Assembly: GCF_049933045.1 (NCBI RefSeq) | Contig: NZ_CP187926.1 | Location: 434,001-498,000, forward strand | Length of the DNA stretch: 64,000 nt | Source: Pseudocolwellia sp049933045 | GTDB lineage: Bacteria > Pseudomonadota > Gammaproteobacteria > Enterobacterales > Alteromonadaceae | Reading direction: 5' to 3' | Shown here: piece after piece, positions 18,829 to 27,648 of the stretch | Position numbering within the stretch: position 1 is the first letter of the stretch | Layout of the letters: each line of letters begins with the position of its first letter | Translations under genes and position numbers: made by a program | Notes under the pieces: model-generated | Told to the model about the DNA's origin: nothing | Seen by the model: the letters and a program-made list of their open reading frames with translations, nothing else | Database searches by the model: none

Positions 18829-19560
18829 CTAAAAGTGCCATTTAACCATTAAGTTAGGGTTCTTCTCTGTTTGACCGTCAACACCAAACTTGTTTTTCCA
18901 ATATACGTACTCAATACCTACATCAAGACGACCACTTTCCATACCTAACATTGGACCAATGTTGTATTTCAATTGAGAAGTAAAGTTGAAACCTCCTTCA
19001 CTCTCACCAAACATAGTGTCAGCGCTATCTACAATATCTAAGAAACCATCATAACGAAGGTTGCCTTCATCTATACGCCAAGTAACTTGTAATTGGTTGT
19101 TATCTTCACGTTCAATTCCAATTTCATCTTGATTACGACGGTAATAACCCACATTAAAAAACTTGAAGCCAGGTACTGCTAGCGATACACCTACACCATA
19201 TAGAAAGTTATTTTGGTTAGTGTCTCCAGAGCCGTATTCAATCTGTAGCCCTAAATACACTTCTTTTACGAAACCATCCATTTTATATAAAGTTGGATTA
19301 ATATTAATTTCACCATAAACTTCATCAGGGTTAGATAAGCGATCCAAGAAGAAGAAAGTTGAGCCCCAAGTGTGACCAGAAGCATGTTCTATAGTTACAA
19401 CATCCCTATCATCTTCAGTGCCAGCAAATGGATTAAGGTAATCGCTCCCTGTCATTGCTGTAACACTGTAATCAGACCAAATTTGTTTAGCTGATACATT
19501 TATTGAGCATAAAGCGATTGTTGGTATTAAAGCTAAACTAGCAAGTGTTTTAAGTTTCAT
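18829..19560 (-). CDS. Tsx-like nucleoside-specific outer-membrane channel
   Basis: 243 residues with a signal peptide (MKLKTLASLALIPTIALC...SAKQ). The rest is a beta-barrel pattern ending in KWHF, the terminal Phe of outer-membrane proteins. IWSDYSVTAMTGSDYLNPF and the overall length match the Tsx family. It is the distal gene of the minus-strand uptake cluster with an NCS2 permease and a BMP-type ABC system. It would admit purines or nucleosides through the outer membrane. Confidence 0.82.
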   Translation of the reverse strand: MKLKTLASLALIPTIALCSINVSAKQIWSDYSVTAMTGSDYLNPFAGTEDDRDVVTIEHASGHTWGSTFFFLDRLSNPDEVYGEININPTLYKMDGFVKEVYLGLQIEYGSGDTNQNNFLYGVGVSLAVPGFKFFNVGYYRRNQDEIGIEREDNNQLQVTWRIDEGNLRYDGFLDIVDSADTMFGESEGGFNFTSQLKYNIGPMLGMESGRLDVGIEYVYWKNKFGVDGQTEKNPNLMVKWHF

Positions 19561-19594
19561 GTTGTTTTCCCTTTAAAGTTAAAATTATTATTTT

Positions 19595-21073
19595 TTATGC
19601 GATGCTAGTTGTAGTATCAGCACTCGCTTTATCATTTTTATTTGTTGTTTTTGTTTCTACGTTTATTTCTGCGGCAGGCACTTTTGTTGAAGCTGCTTTA
19701 TCTTTACTGTCTGCAGTTGCTGAATAGTTATCAGGCAGTATGAGTGTCATCACAATCGCAGTTAAACCTGAAACGGTAACCGCACTACCAAATACAGCCG
19801 CAACTAATTTAGGTGCATTGGTAAATAGGGCAGGAACAAAGCTAACACCTAGCCCCATTCCGAAGCTCACTGCTATAATCAATAAGTTTCTACGGTTCAT
19901 TTCTTCTCCTGCTAATATTTTTATACCCGCTGCTGCAACTGTTCCAAACATTACTAACGTTGCACCACCCAGTACAGGTTTAGGTATGTTTTGTAAGATT
20001 GTACCAACCACTGGAAATAAGCCTAAAATTAATAAAATAGCTCCAATCCAGATACCAATATGACGACTTGCCACACCTGTTAATTGAATTACACCGTTGT
20101 TTTGGCTGAAAGTTGTATTAGGAAATGTATTAAACATAGCTGCTATTATTGAATTTACACCATCACCTAAAATACCGCCGCGTATGCGTTTTAAGTAACT
20201 AGGACCTGAAACAGGTAATTTTGAAACAGAACAGTTAGCAGTAATGTCGCCAGTCGATTCAATGGCTGTGATCAAATATAAAAAACCAAAAGCAATCAAA
20301 GCACCTAAATCAACATTAAAACCATATTTGAAAGGGATAGGCATAGCGATAAGGTCATATTCACCAAGCTTAAAGCTCGCTATTCCTAAAATAAGCGCCA
20401 ATATCCAACCAATAGTCATGGCTACCACAACAGCCGTTAAACGTATCCATTGGTTTCTACTCGCATTAAGAAATACAACTAAAGCCACTACAGTAAAACC
20501 CACAATAAGATTTTTTGCTGAAGCAAAATTTTCAGGCTTGTTATCAAGTAACCACTGACCACCACCTATGTCTGTCATACCCACTTTAATCAGGTAAATA
20601 CCAATAGTTGTGATCACCACACCTGTTACCGCTGGCTTGATTACCTTGCCCAACTTATCAACAAAAAAGCTGATAAAAACTTCTACAAAAGCCGCAAGAA
20701 AACACACGGCAAATATAGTAGCGAGTACTTCATCGATTGAACCACCCGTTGCTTTTACGGCAAAGCCCGTCGCTAATATTGTGCCTAAAAAAGCAAAACT
20801 AGTGCCTTGAACACAAATTAAGCCTGAACCAACAGGACCAATACGACGAGCTTGGATCATAGTGCCCACGCCCGAAACAACCAACGCCATACTGATTAGG
20901 TAAGGTATTTCTGCACCTAAGCCTAATACACCACCAATAATTAACGTTGGAGTAATAATCCCTACAAAACTTGCAAGCACATGCTGTAAACCTGCAAAAA
21001 ATGATTCAACGGCACCTGGTTTATCATCTACAGCATAAATGATGTCATCTGACGAACTGGTTTGATTTGACAT
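19595..21073 (-). CDS. NCS2 family uracil-xanthine/urate permease
   Basis: A 492-residue inner-membrane nucleobase transporter with about 12-14 hydrophobic segments. Signature stretches include GVGTMIQARRIGPVGSGLIC, then FLYLITAIESTGDITA and FSQNNGVIQLTGVASR, characteristic of purine members such as XanQ, UacT and PucJ. ATG 21073 with GAGAG upstream is preferred over the TTG at 21097. The C-terminal tail after about residue 450 is low-complexity and charged. Context points to xanthine or urate uptake. Confidence 0.9.
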   Translation of the reverse strand: MSNQTSSSDDIIYAVDDKPGAVESFFAGLQHVLASFVGIITPTLIIGGVLGLGAEIPYLISMALVVSGVGTMIQARRIGPVGSGLICVQGTSFAFLGTILATGFAVKATGGSIDEVLATIFAVCFLAAFVEVFISFFVDKLGKVIKPAVTGVVITTIGIYLIKVGMTDIGGGQWLLDNKPENFASAKNLIVGFTVVALVVFLNASRNQWIRLTAVVVAMTIGWILALILGIASFKLGEYDLIAMPIPFKYGFNVDLGALIAFGFLYLITAIESTGDITANCSVSKLPVSGPSYLKRIRGGILGDGVNSIIAAMFNTFPNTTFSQNNGVIQLTGVASRHIGIWIGAILLILGLFPVVGTILQNIPKPVLGGATLVMFGTVAAAGIKILAGEEMNRRNLLIIAVSFGMGLGVSFVPALFTNAPKLVAAVFGSAVTVSGLTAIVMTLILPDNYSATADSKDKAASTKVPAAEINVETKTTNKNDKASADTTTSIA

Positions 21074-21148
21074 AACTAAACTCTCTTTTTTGTTCAAAAA
21101 TAGTGAGAAATCAATAATGGTTTCTCATGGCTAATTTACTAAAAGTGA

Positions 21149-22216
21149 CTATTTCAACTTGCCTTCAACGCCTTCTACATAAAAGCTCATTCTTAATAAG
21201 GTTTTGTCATCCATCACTTCACCTGCAGCTAATATTTCTTTACCTGCTTGGTCTTTTATTGGACCCGTAAATGGGTGCAGATCACCTTTAGATATTTTGT
21301 TTGTTAGCTCTGTAATTTCAGCAACTACACTTGCAGGAATAGCTTTGTTTAAAGGTGATAACGTTGTCATGCCTGAGCTAATACCTTGCCAAACATCTTC
21401 CGATTTCCATGTATCGTCTAATACTTGTTGAACACGTTTAGCGTAGAACTCATGCCAGTTGTGCACTGCAGCGGTTAAATGAGCTTTAGGACCATACGCA
21501 CTCATGTCTGAGTGATAACCTATCGCGTAAATACCTGCAGCTTCAGCCGCTTGTAATGGTGCTGGTGAATCTGTGTGTTGCGTAATAATGTCAGCGCCTT
21601 GGTCAATTAAACTGTCAGCCGCTTCACGTTCTTTACCAGGATCAAACCAGCTGTTTACCCAAACCACTTTTACTGTTGCATCAGGCTTTACTGAACGAAG
21701 TCCTAAGGTAAAAGCATTGATACCGCGCAATACTTCAGGAATTGGAAACGCAGCGATATAACCTACGGTGTCAACTTTTGTCATGTGCCCAGCAATAACA
21801 CCTGTTAAATAGCGAGCTTCATAAATACGGTCAAAGTAAGTACCTACATTTTTCGAACGTTTGTAACCTGTAGAATGTTCAAACTTAACTTTAGGAAAGC
21901 GTTTAGCAACTTTTAGCGTTGGGTTCATATAACCAAAAGACGTGGTAAATATTAGGTCGTGTCCACTTTTGGCTAGTTGGGTAATAACTCTTTCAGAGTC
22001 AGCACCTTCAGCAACACTTTCTACAAAGGTTGTACTAATTTTGTCGCCAAATTTTTCCTCAATAAACTTTCTGGCTTCGTCATGGGTATACGTCCAACCA
22101 GCTTCACCCGTAGGCGATACGTAGACAAAACCCACTTTCAAAGTATCTTTTGCATAACTAAGTGCTGAAACACTAAGCATTAAGGCGATACCTGCTGTTT
22201 TTAATATTCGTTTCAT
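21149..22216 (-). CDS. BMP family ABC transporter substrate-binding protein
   Basis: 355 residues with a cleavable signal peptide (ALSYAKDT) but no lipobox cysteine, so probably a soluble periplasmic binding protein. KVGFVYVSPTGEAGWTYTHD is the start of BMP/PnrA-like purine-nucleoside or nucleobase binders. The permease and ATPase genes for the complex are immediately upstream (22362-25947). A palindrome at 22302-22315 lies before its start. Confidence 0.88.
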   Translation of the reverse strand: MKRILKTAGIALMLSVSALSYAKDTLKVGFVYVSPTGEAGWTYTHDEARKFIEEKFGDKISTTFVESVAEGADSERVITQLAKSGHDLIFTTSFGYMNPTLKVAKRFPKVKFEHSTGYKRSKNVGTYFDRIYEARYLTGVIAGHMTKVDTVGYIAAFPIPEVLRGINAFTLGLRSVKPDATVKVVWVNSWFDPGKEREAADSLIDQGADIITQHTDSPAPLQAAEAAGIYAIGYHSDMSAYGPKAHLTAAVHNWHEFYAKRVQQVLDDTWKSEDVWQGISSGMTTLSPLNKAIPASVVAEITELTNKISKGDLHPFTGPIKDQAGKEILAAGEVMDDKTLLRMSFYVEGVEGKLK

Positions 22217-22301
22217 GTGTAAACTCCAGTTTTGGTTTTATTTGTCTTTATGCCTTTTGATACGCCGTTGTATTAAAAGAAATTAAGGATTTTTTTATCT
22301 A

Positions 22302-22315
22302 ACGGAGCGATCCGT
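22302..22315. promoter_or_regulatory. Palindrome upstream of the BMP gene
   Basis: ACGGA-GCGA-TCCGT is a perfect arm-symmetric palindrome 87 bp before the BMP start. It differs from the RutR-type boxes in this window and may bind another TetR-type regulator. Confidence 0.4.
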
Positions 22316-22361
22316 CAGAGTTAAAATTAACGTTATTAAATCTTTGTGAGTTGCCATGCTT

Positions 22362-23288
22362 TTAATGTCCTTTGTGCCAAGGTTTACCCAGTGACATAGG
22401 TTCGAAAAGCTTTAATCTTTCTTTGTCTTTACTCAGCATCACTAATACGAATAGCGTGGCTAAATAAGGCATCATGCCAAGCAAGTTAGAATCGATTGAT
22501 AGCCCTAAACCTTGAGCAACCAAATGCATAATGCTGGCAAAACCAAAGAGGTAAGCACCAAGAATTACGCGCTCTACACGCCAACTCGCAAATACCACAA
22601 GAGCTAAAGCAATCCAGCCTCTACCTGCGGTCATGTTTTCTGTCCAAAGTGGTGTGTAAGCAAGAGAAAGATAAGCACCTGCAATACCAGCCATTGCACC
22701 ACCAAACATCACAGCCATGTAACGAATACGCATTACAGGTAAACCTAAATTACTGCCAGCATCTGGGTTTTCACCTACTGCTCTAACAGCTAAACCACCA
22801 CGGTGATATTTGAAAAACAGATAAACACCGATCACTAATACCCAACTCAAATACACGATGGCGTCTTGCGCGAATAAAGGCTTACCGATTAATGGAATGT
22901 CTTGTAAAACGCCTAAGGATAAAGTAGGTAAAGCTTCAACTGTTTTACCTTCATAATCTGCACCTAAAAATGCAGATAAGCCTGTACCAAATATGGTTAA
23001 TGCAAGTCCTGCTGCTACTTGGCTAGCATTTAAGTTAAGGGTGATAAAACCAAAGACTAAAGAAATGAGTACGCCCGTTAATGCAGCTGCAGCAAAGCCA
23101 ATAAATAAGCTGTCGCAGTGATACATAGCAATAAAACCAGCTACAGCGCCCAGCAACATCATCCCTTCTTGGCCTAAGTTAAGTACGCCACTCTTTTCAC
23201 AAACCATTTCTCCAAGTGCCACTAAAAGCAAAGGCGTACCCGTACGGATGGTGGCGTATAAAATATTGGTGATTAGATCAATATCCAT
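22362..23288 (-). CDS. BMP-type ABC transporter permease (second subunit)
   Basis: 308 residues, multiple membrane segments, in the BPD_transp_2 family. Its signature is GEMVCEKSGVLNLGQEGMML. The start chosen is ATG 23288, where the previous gene's stop forms TAATG; an upstream in-frame extension would overlap the first permease by over 100 bp. It pairs with the permease at 23288-24415 to form the membrane channel of the nucleoside/nucleobase importer. Confidence 0.88.
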   Translation of the reverse strand: MDIDLITNILYATIRTGTPLLLVALGEMVCEKSGVLNLGQEGMMLLGAVAGFIAMYHCDSLFIGFAAAALTGVLISLVFGFITLNLNASQVAAGLALTIFGTGLSAFLGADYEGKTVEALPTLSLGVLQDIPLIGKPLFAQDAIVYLSWVLVIGVYLFFKYHRGGLAVRAVGENPDAGSNLGLPVMRIRYMAVMFGGAMAGIAGAYLSLAYTPLWTENMTAGRGWIALALVVFASWRVERVILGAYLFGFASIMHLVAQGLGLSIDSNLLGMMPYLATLFVLVMLSKDKERLKLFEPMSLGKPWHKGH

Positions 23289-24415
23289 TATTTTTGCTCC
23301 TGTGTTTGCGCACTTTGATTTGCTGGATTGGCTTGAAGAGATTTGATAAAGCTTTTTGGTAATGAAAAACGTAAGCGGTAACGGATCAACACGTCGCAAG
23401 ATAATAAAAAGAACAACATTAAACCTTGGAAGATACCTGTAATGGCGTTAGGAAGGCCTATTTCTATTTGAGCCATTTCGCCACCCATATAAAGTAAACC
23501 CATCAGCAAACCCGCAAAGGTTAATCCTAAAGGATGTAATCGACCTAAAAAGGCAACAATAATGGCGGCGTAGCCAAAACCAGGTGAAATATGAGGAACC
23601 AACTGACCTATCGGCCCAGCTACTTCACTAGCACCAGCTAAGCCTGCCAAAGCACCACAGACCAAGAAGACCATAAGGGTTAATTTATGTTGTTTGTAAC
23701 CCGCCATCTTGGCTGCAGGTTTGTCTAAACCTAATACTTGAATTTGAAAGCCGGTAAAGGTTTTGCTGATAAATATCCAACTGGCTACCAAAGCAATCAA
23801 GGTAAATACCAAGCCTAAATGTAAGCGGGTATCTTCAAACAAAATAGGCAGTAGGGTGCTGTCGCCGAATAAAGCACTTTCAGGAAAGTTATAGCCATCA
23901 GGATCTTTCAAAGGTCCATGTACCGCCCATAACAGAATGTTTAACGCGATATAGTTCATCATGATGGTGACTAAAATTTCGTTAGTGTTTAAACGTAACT
24001 TCATAAACGCCGCAATACTTGCCCACATCATGCCGCCAATCATTCCTGCTATTAGTGTTAAAGGCATTGCCCAAAAGCTTGTTGAATCAACAAAAAGTAC
24101 AGCAACGGCTGAAGCACAAACGCCACCCATTAATAACTGACCTTCAGCGCCTATATTCCAAACGCCTGCGCGATAGCAAAGGGCTAAACCATAAGCACAT
24201 AACAAAATAGGGATTGTTTTAACAAGTAACTCTGTAATGCCGTACCAATCAGAAACAGGAGCGACGAAAAATATATACAGCGCATGAATAGGATCTTGGT
24301 CTAATGCTGAAAAAAGAAAGAACCCAGTAATTAAGGTAAGCATTACCGCTAATAAAGGTGACAAGTAGCTCCATAAATTTGAGCTTTGTGGTCGCGCTTC
24401 TAAACGAATTATCAT
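23288..24415 (-). CDS. BMP-type ABC transporter permease (first subunit)
   Basis: 375 residues with many hydrophobic helices and the family motif YRAGVWNIGAEGQLLMGG. It overlaps the ATPase gene by 4 bp (ATGA) and the second permease by 1 bp, showing translational coupling. Likely imports purine nucleosides or nucleobases together with the BMP protein at 21149. Confidence 0.88.
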   Translation of the reverse strand: MIIRLEARPQSSNLWSYLSPLLAVMLTLITGFFLFSALDQDPIHALYIFFVAPVSDWYGITELLVKTIPILLCAYGLALCYRAGVWNIGAEGQLLMGGVCASAVAVLFVDSTSFWAMPLTLIAGMIGGMMWASIAAFMKLRLNTNEILVTIMMNYIALNILLWAVHGPLKDPDGYNFPESALFGDSTLLPILFEDTRLHLGLVFTLIALVASWIFISKTFTGFQIQVLGLDKPAAKMAGYKQHKLTLMVFLVCGALAGLAGASEVAGPIGQLVPHISPGFGYAAIIVAFLGRLHPLGLTFAGLLMGLLYMGGEMAQIEIGLPNAITGIFQGLMLFFLLSCDVLIRYRLRFSLPKSFIKSLQANPANQSAQTQEQK

Positions 24416-25947
24416 GCGGCTTCTCCATTGTTAGCTTTATGATCAAAGTCGCCCGACATCCATCTACCTAACTGAGACAGGGGTAAATCATCTGTAGCAA
24501 TTAACGGTGATAACTTTCCGTCACAAATAGCGCCTAAACGATCACTGATTTTGTAAAGTTCATCTAAGTCTTCAGAAATAATAAGCACAGCACAGCCTTT
24601 ATCACGTAATTGTAAAATGGCTTGATGAATAGCAACTTGAGCGCCTATATCAACCCCCCAAGTAGGATGCGACATAAGTAAGAAAGAAGGGGACTGTTCG
24701 ATTTCTCGACCAACAATGAATTTTTGTAAATTACCGCCAGAAAGGCTATTTGCGTGGGAATGATTACCAGGGGTTTTAACTTTATATTTTGAAATGATTT
24801 TGTTAGCTAAATCTTTTATTTTTGCTTTATTTAAGAAACCTTTATTAACGAGGCCTTCGTCATAACTTGTGAGTAGAGCATTTTGGCATAAGTCCATTTC
24901 GGGAACGGCTCCTCGACCTAAACGATCTTCTGGAACAAATGCTAAACCTAAGCGTCGACGAAAGAGGGGAGATAAGTGGTCGACTATTTGATTGGCAAAT
25001 TGTATGGCACTTGAATGCTTTTGAGGTTCTTCTCCTGATAATGCTTTGAGTAACTCTTCTTGACCATTTCCTGCTACACCTGCTATTCCGACTATTTCAC
25101 CTTTGTGAACGTTAAAACTAATGTTTTTTAATGAAACATCGAAATGACCTTGGGGGGATGTGCAGAGATTATTTACATTGAGGAAGTTTTCGGAGCCTTT
25201 AGCCCGTCGGGTTTCATTACTTATGGATATGTCATCACCAACCATCATACGAGCAATGGAGGCTGGCGTTTCCTTTTTAGGATTGCAATGCCCACTTACT
25301 TTGCCATTTCGTAATATTGTTGCGGTATCACATAATGCAGTGACTTCATGTAACTTATGGCTAATAAATAATACGGAGCAACCTTCTTTCTTTAATTTGA
25401 ACAGGGTTTTAAATAATGCGTCTACTTCTTGTGGTGTTAAAACCGATGTCGGTTCGTCTAATATTAATAACTGAATATCGAGTAATAAACACCGCACTAT
25501 TTCAACACGCTGGCGTTCGCCTGTAGATAGTGTTGAAATACGTCTTTGTGGATCTAATGGCATATCGTAACGTTTTGAGGTTTCTTCAATTCTACGAGAT
25601 AAACTGTGGGAATCTCCCGCTTGATCACCTAAGGCTAATGCGATATTTTCGGCTATAGTTAAGGTCTCAAATAGTGAAAAGTGTTGAAAAACCATACCTA
25701 TACCTAAAGCTCGTGCATTCACTGGCGCATTAATGATGGTTAGCTTTCCATTCCAGAACATGTCACCTCGGTCAGGTTTTACTACGCCATAGAGAATTTT
25801 CATCAATGTACTTTTGCCAGCGCCATTTTCACCTAATAAAGCATGAATTTCGCCGTGCTTTATCTCTAAGTTGACATTGTTACTAGCCTTGCAATCTGGG
25901 TATTCCTTGGTTATACCTTTCATTATAAGTCTATTCGTATTTGTCAT
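24412..25947 (-). CDS. BMP-type ABC transporter ATP-binding protein (duplicated ATPase)
   Basis: 511 residues with two ABC ATPase halves, as in RbsA/YufO-type importers. The first half has Walker A GENGAGKST, signature LSTGERQRVEI and Walker B LLILDEPTSVLTP. The second has a Walker A-like GVAGNGQEE and signature SLSGGNLQKF, with the canonical Walker B partly lost, which is usual for this subfamily. It is the first gene of the minus-strand block and is divergent from xdhA across a RutR-type box. Confidence 0.92.
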   Translation of the reverse strand: MTNTNRLIMKGITKEYPDCKASNNVNLEIKHGEIHALLGENGAGKSTLMKILYGVVKPDRGDMFWNGKLTIINAPVNARALGIGMVFQHFSLFETLTIAENIALALGDQAGDSHSLSRRIEETSKRYDMPLDPQRRISTLSTGERQRVEIVRCLLLDIQLLILDEPTSVLTPQEVDALFKTLFKLKKEGCSVLFISHKLHEVTALCDTATILRNGKVSGHCNPKKETPASIARMMVGDDISISNETRRAKGSENFLNVNNLCTSPQGHFDVSLKNISFNVHKGEIVGIAGVAGNGQEELLKALSGEEPQKHSSAIQFANQIVDHLSPLFRRRLGLAFVPEDRLGRGAVPEMDLCQNALLTSYDEGLVNKGFLNKAKIKDLANKIISKYKVKTPGNHSHANSLSGGNLQKFIVGREIEQSPSFLLMSHPTWGVDIGAQVAIHQAILQLRDKGCAVLIISEDLDELYKISDRLGAICDGKLSPLIATDDLPLSQLGRWMSGDFDHKANNGEAA

Positions 25948-26000
25948 TATTGAGCCTTAGTAGCGAATGTTCTTTAATAAGTTAATAAATTAACTTATTA

Positions 26001-26016
26001 TTGACCGATCGGTCAG
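26001..26016. promoter_or_regulatory. RutR-type operator between divergent transport and xdh operons
   Basis: TTGACCGATCGGTCAG is a near-perfect palindrome, 53 bp from the ABC ATPase start and 129 bp from the xdhA start. One site could control both divergent promoters. A further TTGACC half-site lies near 26041. Confidence 0.75.
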
Positions 26017-26145
26017 TGTTGGTATGGTGTATGCAATAACTTGACCATATCTAATAATCTATATTTAAAAATTATATAAAAAATCTAAAGTTAGTCTTTT
26101 AATGTATTGATTCTAAAGGGCTGGCTAAGAGTAGAGAGGTAAGTA

Positions 26146-27648
26146 GTGATACAGTTTTTGCTAAACGACACAGTAACTGAAGTGCAGAGTGCTTCGCCGA
26201 GTCTCACCATTTTGGAGTGGTTACGCACCACAACGGGGAAGAAAGGCACCAAAGAAGGGTGTGCAACCGGAGATTGTGGCGCATGTACTTTATTAATAGG
26301 TGAAGAAGTCACAAATAATAAAGGTGAAACTTACTGGCAATATAAAACATTGAATAGCTGTTTAATGCTAGTAGGTAACGCGCATGGTAAGCATATTATT
26401 ACAGTAGAAGCGGTTTCGTTAACTCAATACCCAGAATTAGAAGATTTACACCCAGTGCAAAGAGCTATGGTTGAATGTCATGGTTCGCAATGTGGTTTTT
26501 GTACGCCAGGCATTATCATGAGCTTATTAGCTTTATATATAAATAACGAAACTTATCCTGGTAAAACTGCTGTTATTCATGCCCTAGGTGGAAACCTATG
26601 TCGTTGTACAGGTTATAACCCTATATTAAAAGCTGCAGAAAAAGCTTTTGAATACGACCGAGCTGAAGAGCCATGGTCTGCAATGGCAATCAACTTTAAA
26701 GAAAGCTTATTAGCTGCGCCTCAAGATAACGCTTTACCTTATTTAGAAGACAACCAACGAAAATTCTACTTACCACAAACAGTAAGCCAGTTAGTTGAGC
26801 TTACAGCGACTTACCCTGAAGCGAGTATTGTAGCTGGCGGAACTGACTTTGCTATTGAGCTAAGCCAACACTTATTAAAACCTGAAGTCGTTATTTCTGT
26901 CAGCCAAACCAGTGAGCTTACACAATTTAGTGAAAAAGATGGGCAGTTTGAAATTGGTGCAGCAGTACCTTACTGCGATTTTGTTGATGTACTTTGTAGA
27001 ACTTATCCTGAAGCTAAAGAGTTATTTGAACGCTTAGGTTCAACTCAAGTACGTAATGGTGGAACTTTAGGTGGTAGTTTAGGTAATGCATCACCGATTG
27101 GTGATCCTGCTCCTTTACTTATTGCGTTAAATGCCACTATGGATCTTCAATCTGTAAAAGGTATTCGCACCATCAAGGTTGAAGACTTCTTTACGGGCTA
27201 TCGCCAAACAGTATTAGCTGCTGATGAAGTTATCGCTAAAATCAGTATTCCAAAACGTAGTGAATCTTTAAAACTTGCTTGTCATAAAGTATCAAAACGT
27301 TTTGAAGATGACATTTCAACGGTGTGTTTAATATTAGCGGTAGAGCATGCGAACAATGTTATTACCTCAGCACGTTTTGCTTTAGGTGGCATGGCTGCTA
27401 TTCCTGCACGAGCACCGAAAATGGAAGCACAATTAATTGGTGGTCGTTTAGATACCAAAACATTTATGAAAGCAGGGGCAGTGGTTGAAAAAGACTTTTC
27501 TCCTATGTCAGATGTTCGTGCAACTGCTAACTACCGTTTGATCACGACTCAAAACTTAATGCAACGAATTGGTTATGAATTTTCTCAAGCGATTCCGGTA
27601 AACAATATTACAACACCATCAGCGAGGATTTCTCATGCGTCACTTTGA
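26146..27648 (+). CDS. xdhA: Xanthine dehydrogenase small subunit (2Fe-2S / FAD)
   Basis: 500 residues; start GTG 26146 with AGAGAGG ahead. The N-terminal ferredoxin domain carries C39, C44 and C47 (GCATGDCGACTLL), then a second [2Fe-2S] domain with CHGSQCGFCTPG and CRCTGY. The FAD domain follows with VAGGTDFAIEL and GGTLGGSLGNASPIGD. It passes electrons from the molybdenum subunit to FAD/NAD. It overlaps xdhB by 14 bp. First gene of the xanthine-to-allantoate block. Confidence 0.95.
   Translation: MIQFLLNDTVTEVQSASPSLTILEWLRTTTGKKGTKEGCATGDCGACTLLIGEEVTNNKGETYWQYKTLNSCLMLVGNAHGKHIITVEAVSLTQYPELEDLHPVQRAMVECHGSQCGFCTPGIIMSLLALYINNETYPGKTAVIHALGGNLCRCTGYNPILKAAEKAFEYDRAEEPWSAMAINFKESLLAAPQDNALPYLEDNQRKFYLPQTVSQLVELTATYPEASIVAGGTDFAIELSQHLLKPEVVISVSQTSELTQFSEKDGQFEIGAAVPYCDFVDVLCRTYPEAKELFERLGSTQVRNGGTLGGSLGNASPIGDPAPLLIALNATMDLQSVKGIRTIKVEDFFTGYRQTVLAADEVIAKISIPKRSESLKLACHKVSKRFEDDISTVCLILAVEHANNVITSARFALGGMAAIPARAPKMEAQLIGGRLDTKTFMKAGAVVEKDFSPMSDVRATANYRLITTQNLMQRIGYEFSQAIPVNNITTPSARISHASL

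Noticed and set aside
22302..22315. BMP-gene palindrome as a fourth RutR-type site
   Set aside because: Half-sites and spacing do not match TTGACC-N4-GGTCAG, so it was kept as a separate element.
19595..26146. Possible purine or molybdenum-cofactor riboswitch before permease or xdh genes
   Set aside because: I found no purine-aptamer loop pair or long structured leader; control by the RutR-type box is better supported.
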